Positions 57,191 to 64,000 of a stretch of DNA of 64,000 bases are shown one piece after another. Within the stretch, counting starts at the first letter, position 1; every line of letters starts with the position of its first letter. The stretch comes from Morinoia aosen (lineage: Eukaryota > Arthropoda > Malacostraca > Amphipoda > Talitridae): assembly GCA_030386875.1 (NCBI GenBank), contig CM059578.1:26831009-26895008 (forward strand), read 5' to 3'. Under the pieces are notes generated by a model. That model saw only the letters and a program-made list of their open reading frames with translations, was not told where the DNA came from and searched no databases. The translations under genes and the position numbers were made by a program.

Positions 57191-59335
57191 TGATCTGGCA
57201 CTGATCTCGCTCAGATCTCGCTCAGATCTCGCTCAGATCTCGCTCAGATCTCGCTCAGATCTCGCTCAGATCTCGCTCAGATCTCGCTCAGATCTCGCTC
57301 AGATCTCGCTCAGATCTCGCTCAGATCTCGCTCAGATCTCGCTCAGATCTCGCTCAGATCTCGCTCAGATCTCGCTCAGATCTCGCTCAGATCTCGCTCA
57401 GATCTCGCTCAGATCTCGCTCAGATCTCGCTCAGATCTCGCTCAGATCTCGCTCAGATCTCGCTCAGATCTCGCTCAGATCTCGCTCAGATCTCGCTCAG
57501 ATCTCGCTCAGATCTCGCTCAGATCTCGCTCAGATCTCGCTCAGATCTCGCTCAGATCTCGCTCAGATCTCGCTCAGATCTCGCTCAGATCTCGCTCAGA
57601 TCTCGCTCAGATCTCGCTCAGATCTCGCTCAGATCTCACTCAGATCTCACTCAGATCTCACTCAGATCTCACTCAGATCTCACTCAGATCTCACTCAGAT
57701 CTCACTCAGATCTCACTCAGATCTCACTCAGATCTCACTCAGATCTCACTCAGATCTCACTCAGATCTCACTCAGATCTCACTCAGATCTCACTCAGATC
57801 TCACTCAGATCTCACTCAGATCTCACTCAGATCTCACTCAGATCTCACTCAGATCTCACTCAGATCTCACTCAGATCTCACTCAGATCTCACTCAGATCT
57901 CACTCAGATCTCACTCAGATCTCACTCAGATCTCACTCAGATCTCACTCAGATCTCACTCAGATCTCACTCAGATCTCACTCAGATCTCACTCAGATCTC
58001 GCTCAGATCTCGCTCAGATCTCGCTCAGATCTCGCTCAGATCTCGCTCAGATCTCGCTCAGATCTCGCTCAGATCTCGCTCAGATCTCGCTCAGATCTCG
58101 CTCAGATCTCGCTCAGATCTCGCTCAGATCTCGCTCAGATCTCGCTCAGATCTCGCTCAGATCTCGCTCAGATCTCGCTCAGATCTCGCTCAGATCTCGC
58201 TCAGATCTCGCTCAGATCTCGCTCAGATCTCGCTCAGATCTCGCTCAGATCTCGCTCAGATCTCGCTCAGATCTCGCTCAGATCTCGCTCAGATCTCGCT
58301 CAGATCTCGCTCAGATCTCGCTCAGATCTCGCTCAGATCTCGCTCAGATCTCGCTCAGATCTCGCTCAGATCTCGCTCAGATCTCGCTCAGATCTCGCTC
58401 AGATCTCGCTCAGATCTCGCTCAGATCTCGCTCAGATCTCGCTCAGATCTCGCTCAGATCTCGCTCAGATCTCGCTCAGATCTCGCTCAGATCTCGCTCA
58501 GATCTCGCTCAGATCTCGCTCAGATCTCGCTCAGATCTCGCTCAGATCTCGCTCAGATCTCGCTCAGATCTCGCTCAGATCTCGCTCAGATCTCGCTCAG
58601 ATCTCGCTCAGATCTCGCTCAGATCTCGCTCAGATCTCGCTCAGATCTCGCTCAGATCTCGCTCAGATCTCGCTCTGATCTCGCTCTGATCTCGCTCTGA
58701 TCTCGCTCTGATCTCGCTCTGATCTCGCTCTGATCTCGCTCTGATCTCGCTCAGATCTCGCTCAGATCTCGCTCAGATCTCGCTCAGATCTCGCTCAGAT
58801 CTCGCTCAGATCTCGCTCAGATCTCGCTCAGATCTCGCTCTGATCTCGCTCTGATCTCGCTCTGATCTCGCTCTGATCTCGCTCTGATCTCGCTCTGATC
58901 TCGCTCTGATCTCGCTCTGATCTCGCTCTGATCTGCTCTGATCTGCTCTGATCTGCTCTGATCTGCTCTGATCTGCTCTGATCTGCTCTGATCTGCTCTG
59001 ATCTCGCTCTGATCTCGCTCTGATCTCGCTCTGATCTCGCTCTGATCTTCCTCTGATCTTCCTCTGATCTTCCTCTGATCTTCCTCTGATCTTCCTCTGA
59101 TCTTCCTCTGATCTTCCTCTGATCTTCCTCTGATCTTCCTCTGATCTTCCTCTGATCTTCCTCTGATCTTCCTCTGATCTTCCTCTGATCTTCCTCTGAT
59201 CTTCCTCTGATCTTCCTCTGATCTTGCTCCGTTTTGCTCTGCTCTGATTTGCTCTGCTCTGATTTGCTCTGCTCTGATTTGCTCTGATCTTTCTTGCTCT
59301 GATCTGCTCTGTCCTGCTCTGTCCTGCTCTGCTCT
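57191..59335. repeat. 11-bp satellite AGATCTCGCTC with block variants, about 190 copies
   Basis: The core unit AGATCTCGCTC contains the palindrome AGATCT. Successive blocks are: CTCGCTC to about 57630; CTCACTC (57637-57990); CTCGCTC to 58670; TGATCTCGCTC (58676-58750 and 58835-58930); a 10-bp TGATCTGCTC block (58930-59000); TGATCTTCCTC (59046-59224); then irregular CTGCTCTGATTTG units. A 558-codon plus frame (SDLAQISLRSR) is a consequence of three 11-bp units making 33 bp. Confidence 0.97.
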
Positions 59336-59485
59336 ATTCTCTAGGGGTGAAAGTCTCCCAAAAAAACGCACGTTCTCGAGAGTCCGAAAAAGTAGAAAAT
59401 GCAAGTTTTTGCAAAAGTGACCGGCGAGCTGCGGATCGATATGAGCGGCCTTAGGCCTATGTAGTGACCAGCGGCCTGCCTGGCC

Positions 59486-60535
59486 GGTGTGTGTGTGTGT
59501 GGTGTTGGTGTGTTGGTGTGTTGGTGTGTTGGTGTGTTGGTGTGTGTCCTGTATGGCGTGTGTGTGTTGGTGTGTGTGTGTGTGTGTGTGTCCTGTGTAG
59601 TATGTGTTGGTGTGTGATGTGTGTTGGTGTGTGATGTGTGTTGGTGTGTGATGTGTGTTGGTGTGTGATGTGTGTTGGTGTGTGTGTGGTGTTGGTGTGT
59701 TGGTGTGTGTGTGTGTCCTGTGTAGTGTGTGTTTGTGTGTCCTGTGTAGTGTGTGTTTGTGTGTCCTGTGTAGTGTGTGTTGGTGTGTCCTGTGTAGTGT
59801 GTGTTGGTGTGTGATGTGTGTTGGTGTGTGATGTGTGTTGGTGTGTGATGTGTGTTGGTGTGTGATGTGTGTTGGTGTGTGATGTGTGTTGGTGTGTGAT
59901 GTGTGTTGATGTGTGATGTGTGTTGGTGTGTGATGTGTGTTGGTGTGTGATGTGTGTTGGTGTGTGATGTGTGTTGGTGTGTGATGTGTGTTGGTGTGTG
60001 ATGTGTGTTGGTGTGTGATGTGTGTTGGTGTGTGATGTGTGTTGGTGTGTGATGTGTGTTGGTGTGTGATGTGTGTTGGTGTGTGATGTGTGTTGGTGTG
60101 TGTAATGTATGGTGTGTGTATGTGCTGGTGTGTGTGTCCTATGTTGGTGTGTGTGTCATGTGTTGGTGTGTGTGTGTCCTGTGTTGGTGTGTGATGTGTG
60201 TCCTGTGTTGGTGTGTGATGTGTGTTGGTGTGTGATGTGTGTTGGTGTGTGATGTGTGTTGGTGTGTGATGTGTGTTGGTGTGTGATGTGTGTTGGTGTG
60301 TGATGTGTGTTGGTGTGTGATGTGTGTTGGTGTGTGATGTGTGTTGGTGTGTGATGTGTGTTGGTGTGTGATGTGTGTTGGTGTGTAATGTATGGTGTGT
60401 GTATGTGCTGGTGTGTGTGTCCTATGTTGGTGTGTGTGTCATGTGTTGGTGTGTGTGTCCTGTGTTGGTGTGTGTGTCCTGTGTTGGTGTGTGTGTCCTG
60501 TGTTGGTGTGTGTGTGTGTGTGTGTGTGTTGGTGT
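59486..60535. repeat. GT-rich 17-bp repeat with higher-order duplication
   Basis: The basic unit is GATGTGTGTTGGTGTGT, inside GT-microsatellite sequence. A marker segment with GTAATGTATGGTGTGTGTA and GTGCTGGTGTGTGTGTCC occurs at about 60100 and 60390, each after a run of 17-bp units, showing a block duplication of about 290 bp. The plus strand is almost free of C. Confidence 0.95.
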
Positions 60536-60729
60536 GACCACGGTACACGAGCTGTACCATGACACCAGCACAGCACACAAACACTCACTACCAACACACT
60601 CGGGTTACACCGTCCGACCCAGGCGCCAGCGTTCAGTAAGAGCTCCTCATAAACTTGCGAGAGGGAGGAAAATGCAGAAAAATTCATAATTTTAACTTGA
60701 AAATGTTTCCGAGAGTGTGTGCTGATAAT

Positions 60730-61355
60730 GGTGTGATGTCAGCCGTGGTGTGCTGTGATGTCAGCCGTGGTGTGCTGTGATGTCAGCAGTGGAGTGCTGT
60801 GATGTCAGCAGTGGTGTGGCGTGATGTCAGCAGTGGTGTGGCGTGATGTCAGCAGTGGTGTGGCGTGATGTCAGCAGTGGTGTGGCGTGATGTCAGCAGT
60901 GGTGTGGCGTGGTGTCTGCAGTGGTGTGGCGTGGTGTCTGCAGTGGTGTGGCGTGGTGTCAGCAGTGGTGTGGCGTGATGTCAGCAGTGGTGTGGCGTGA
61001 TGTCAGCAGTGGTGTGGCATGATGTCAGCAGTGGTGTGGCGTGATGTCAGCAGTGGTGTGGCGTGATGTCAGCAGTGGTGTGGCGTGATGTCAGCAGTGG
61101 TGTGGCGTGATGTCAGCAGTGGTGTGGCGTGATGTCAGCAGTGGTGTGGCGTGATGTCAGCAGTGGTGTGCTGTGATAGCAGTGGTGTGCTGTGATGTCA
61201 GCAGTGGTGTGCGGTGATGTCAGCAGTGGTGTGCGGTGATGTCAGCAGTGGTGTGCGGTGATGTCAGCAGTGATGTGCGGTGATGTCAGCAGTGGTATGC
61301 GGTGATGTCAGCAGTGGTATGCGGTGATGTCAGCAGTGGTGTGCGGTGATGTCAG
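60730..61355. repeat. 22-bp minisatellite, about 28 copies
   Basis: The unit is GTGGTGTGGCGTGATGTCAG plus CA. Edge units read GTGCTGTGATG or GTGCGGTGATG. It abuts the next array without a spacer. Confidence 0.96.
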
Positions 61356-61918
61356 CAACAGTGTGGCGTTAGCAACAGTGTGGCGTCAGCAACAGTGTGG
61401 TGCCAGCAACAGTGTGGTGCCAGCAACAGTGTGGTGCCAGCAACACTGTGGTGCCAGCAACACTGTGGTGCCAGCAACAGTGTGGTGCCATCAACAGTGT
61501 GGTGCCAGCAACAGTGTGGTGCCAGCAACAGTGTGGTGCCAGCAACAGTGTGGTGCCAGCAACAGTGTGGTGCCAGCAACAGTGTGGTATCAGCAACAGT
61601 GTGGTATCAGCAACAGTGTGGTGTCAGCAACAGTGTGGTGCCAGCAACATTGTGGCGTCAGCAACAGTGTGGCGTCAGCAACAGTGTGGCGTCAGCAACA
61701 GTGTGGTGTCAGCAACTGTGTGGTACCAGCAACAGTGTGGTACCAGCAACAGTGTGGTACCAGCAACAGTGTGGTGTCAGCAACAGTGTGGTGTCAGCAA
61801 CAGTGTGGTGTCAGCAACAGTGTGGTGTCAGCAACAGTGTGGTGTCAGCAACAGTGTGGTGCCAGCAACAGTGTGGTGTCAGCATCAGTGTGGTGTGAGC
61901 AACAGTGTGGTGTCAGGC
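61356..61918. repeat. 17-bp minisatellite, about 33 copies
   Basis: The unit is CAGCAACAGTGTGGTGC, with TGTCAGC, GTATCAGC, GTACCAGC and GCGTCAGC variants. It shares GTGTGG and GTCAGCA with the adjoining 22-bp unit. Overlapping frames of 170-216 codons (CQQQCGASNSVVPATVW) are artefacts. Confidence 0.96.
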
Positions 61919-62515
61919 CAGACCTACCAGCCACACAACAGCTGACAGTGCCAGAGCGTCAGCAGCAGATCTGACAGGCTTGAAGTCTGGTCAGATTTAA
62001 CTCTACGGAGGCTTTCCGCCGCATTTAGCTGACGGGTGTTCTCGTAAGTTAATTAGATCAAATGCGTTTGCGCTAACTTCGCATTATTACTTTCACTTTC
62101 CTCTTGAAATATTTAAATGAAATATGATCATGTTAACCTCGCATTATTGCTTTCACTTTCCTCGTAAAATATTCAAGTGAAATTTGTTTATGTTAACTTT
62201 GCGTTAGAATTTTCATTATGGAATTCCTATTATTCTACGCTGCGTTCCGTTCTGGAATCAATAAGGAGTATCTCAAGCTTTTAGCTTAATTTGACGATTG
62301 GTTCCCCTAAACAAATTATTGAACATTCAGGTGGTTGTATCGCGATGAAACTAGTTACGTACATACTTGTAGACTCACTATTTTCTTTTGAAGACCCCAT
62401 TGCCTTTAGTTTTGTCGGTGTTCAACAATGCACAAAGTTGTGGTAGCAAAATTACCCTGCTAGCAGCTGTGATGTATTCAACTTTACCCTAGGTTATGTC
62501 GATAAGATAATCTTA
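61919..62515. other. Non-coding spacer with a 60-bp local repeat
   Basis: 62065-62215 has three diverged copies containing GTTAAC(C/T)TCGCATTA and CTTTCACTTTCCTC. No gene. Confidence 0.5.
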
Positions 62516-62517
62516 CC

Positions 62518-62755
62518 TTCAGTTGTGTCGGTATTCAATCATACATTCAGTTGTGTTAATATCCAATTTTGCCATCAGTTGTGTCGGTATTCAATTTTGC
62601 CATCAGTTGTGTCGGTATTCAACTATACATTCAATTGGGTTAATATCCAATCTTGCCATCAGTTGTGTCGGTATTCAACTATACATTCAGTTGTGTTAAT
62701 ATCCAATTTTGCCATCAGTCATGTTGCTGTTCAGTAATCCATTCAGTAATGTCGA
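62518..62755. repeat. 28-bp minisatellite, about 8 copies
   Basis: The unit is CAGTTGTGTCGGTATTCAAT plus TTTGCCAT. Alternate units read GTGTTAATATCC or ACTATACATT, so the higher-order unit is about 56 bp. Confidence 0.9.
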
Positions 62756-62845
62756 AAAGATCACACCGCCTTGAGTTAAGTTAGTTAAAAACCTGCAATA
62801 TTTCTCCAATATTAAAACTTTTAACGCAGAGAAGTTCGAGGACAA

Positions 62846-62870
62846 GCAACAACAACAACAACAACAACAA
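62846..62870. repeat. (CAA)n microsatellite
   Basis: About eight CAA triplets, inside an otherwise unremarkable spacer (62756-62954). Confidence 0.9.
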
Positions 62871-62954
62871 TGTACATAAGAAGCAAAGCGTTCTCACAAC
62901 ACTCGACATAATAAAGCGATTGGATACTTTAAATTGGAATTTAATTAGGGACCC

Positions 62955-64000
62955 AATTTAATTTGCACAATTTGCATCGAATCGATTTAATTTACATCAA
63001 ATTTAAGGAATTAATTTTGCATCACATTAGTCAATTTGCATCAAATCCAAGAAACTTAGTTTGCATCACATTAATTCAATTTGCATCAAATCCAGGAAAC
63101 TTAGTTTGCATCACATCAATTCAATTTGCATCAAATACAAGACATTTAGTTTGCATCACATCAATTCAATTTGCATCAAATACAAGACATTCATTTTGCA
63201 TCACAGTCAATTTGCATCAAATCCAGAAAACTTAGTTTGCATCACATCAATTCAATTTGCATCAAATACAGGACATTCATTTTGCGTCACATCAGTCAAT
63301 TTGCATCAAATCCAGAAAACTTAGTTAGCATCACATCAATTCAATTTGCATCAAATACAAGACATTCATTTTGCATCACATCAGTCAATTTGCATCAAAT
63401 ACAAGACATTCATTTTGCATCACATCAGTCAATTTGCATCAAATCCAGAAAACTTAGTTTGCATCACATCAATTCAATTTGCATCAAATACAAGACATTC
63501 ATTTTGCATCACATCAGTCAATTTGCATCAAATCCAAGAAACTTAGTTTGCATCACATCAATTCAATTTGCATCAAATACAAGACATTTAGTTTGCATCA
63601 CATCAATTCAAATTGCATCAAATACAAGACATTTAGTTTGCATCACATCAATTCAAATTGCATCAAATACAAGACATTTAGTTTGCATCACATCAATTCA
63701 ATTTGCATCAAATACAAGACATTCATTTTGCATCACATCAGTCAATTTGCATCAAATCCAAGAAATTTAGTTTGCATCACATCAATTCAAATTGCATCAA
63801 ATACAAGACATTTAGTTTGCATCACATCAATTCAAATTGCATCAAATACAAGACATTTAGTTTGCATCACATCAATTCAAATTGCATCAAATACAAGACA
63901 TTTAGTTTGCATCACATCAATTCAAATTGCATCAAATCCAAGAAATTTAGTTTGCATCACATCAATTCAAATTGCATCAAATCCAAGACATTTAGTTTGC
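62955..64000. repeat. 44/45-bp minisatellite, runs off the window end
   Basis: The unit holds TTTGCATCACATCAATTCAA then TTTGCATCAAATACAAGACA and TTTAG, so a TTGCATCA half-repeat occurs twice per unit. Many units carry the octamer ATTTGCAT; late units (AAATTGCATC) lose it. About 23 copies are visible, and the array continues past position 64000. Confidence 0.96.

Overview
The window looks like nuclear DNA of an arthropod (insect or crustacean; I cannot place it more closely). The support is one intron-containing BTB-pipsqueak (BTB-psq) transcription factor gene, a family typical of arthropods, plus a mariner-type transposase remnant, TTAA- and 8-bp-duplication-flanked MITEs, and a short CCTAA/TTAGG run of the arthropod telomere type. 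There are no bacterial-style operons, rRNA genes or convincing tRNA genes.

Region 1 (about 1-8.6 kb) holds the only convincing gene, on the minus strand. Four exons join with GT-AG borders, all in phase 0: BTB exon 8558-7434, an 81-bp exon 6888-6808, exon 5267-4824 carrying the first half of the psq helix-turn-helix, and terminal exon 4241-2925 carrying the second half and a long Ser/Gln-rich tail. From the ATG at 8501 this predicts about 969 residues. 5' exons and the promoter were not found with confidence. Positions 1-2924 are probably 3' UTR and flank.

Region 2 (about 8.9-64 kb) has no convincing intact gene. It is an accumulation of more than 20 unrelated minisatellite arrays, with periods of 11 to 48 bp (plus a 17-bp GT array) and up to about 130 copies. 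Together they cover roughly 21 kb, a third of the window. The largest are 33 bp at 14.8-17.3 kb, 21 bp at 25.9-28.6 kb, 19 bp at 28.8-29.9 kb, 20 bp at 31.6-32.5 kb, 15 bp at 32.8-34.3 kb, 30 bp at 42.4-43.1 kb, 21 bp at 45.5-46.7 kb, 32/33 bp at 52.7-54.7 kb, 11 bp at 57.2-59.3 kb, then 17, 22, 17, 28 and 45 bp arrays to the end. Long open frames in these arrays come from repeat units without stops and are not proposed as genes.

Between arrays lie dispersed elements. These are a TTAA-flanked MITE family of about 200-320 bp with a palindromic CCACCGGTGG core (at least eight copies), a 221-bp TTAA-flanked MITE with CCCTTTA termini (three copies, one inserted inside a minisatellite), a 268-271 bp MITE with 8-bp duplications (two copies in opposite orientation), an interspersed repeat with an (ATT)n tail (about six copies), a mariner fragment, and a remnant of a transposon-associated arthropod protein. 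The most useful observations are the cryptic 81-bp exon, the cleanly dated MITE insertion in the 22-bp array, the two MITE families, the array that repeats an E-box/GCGTG unit, and G-rich tracts at the edges of several arrays.
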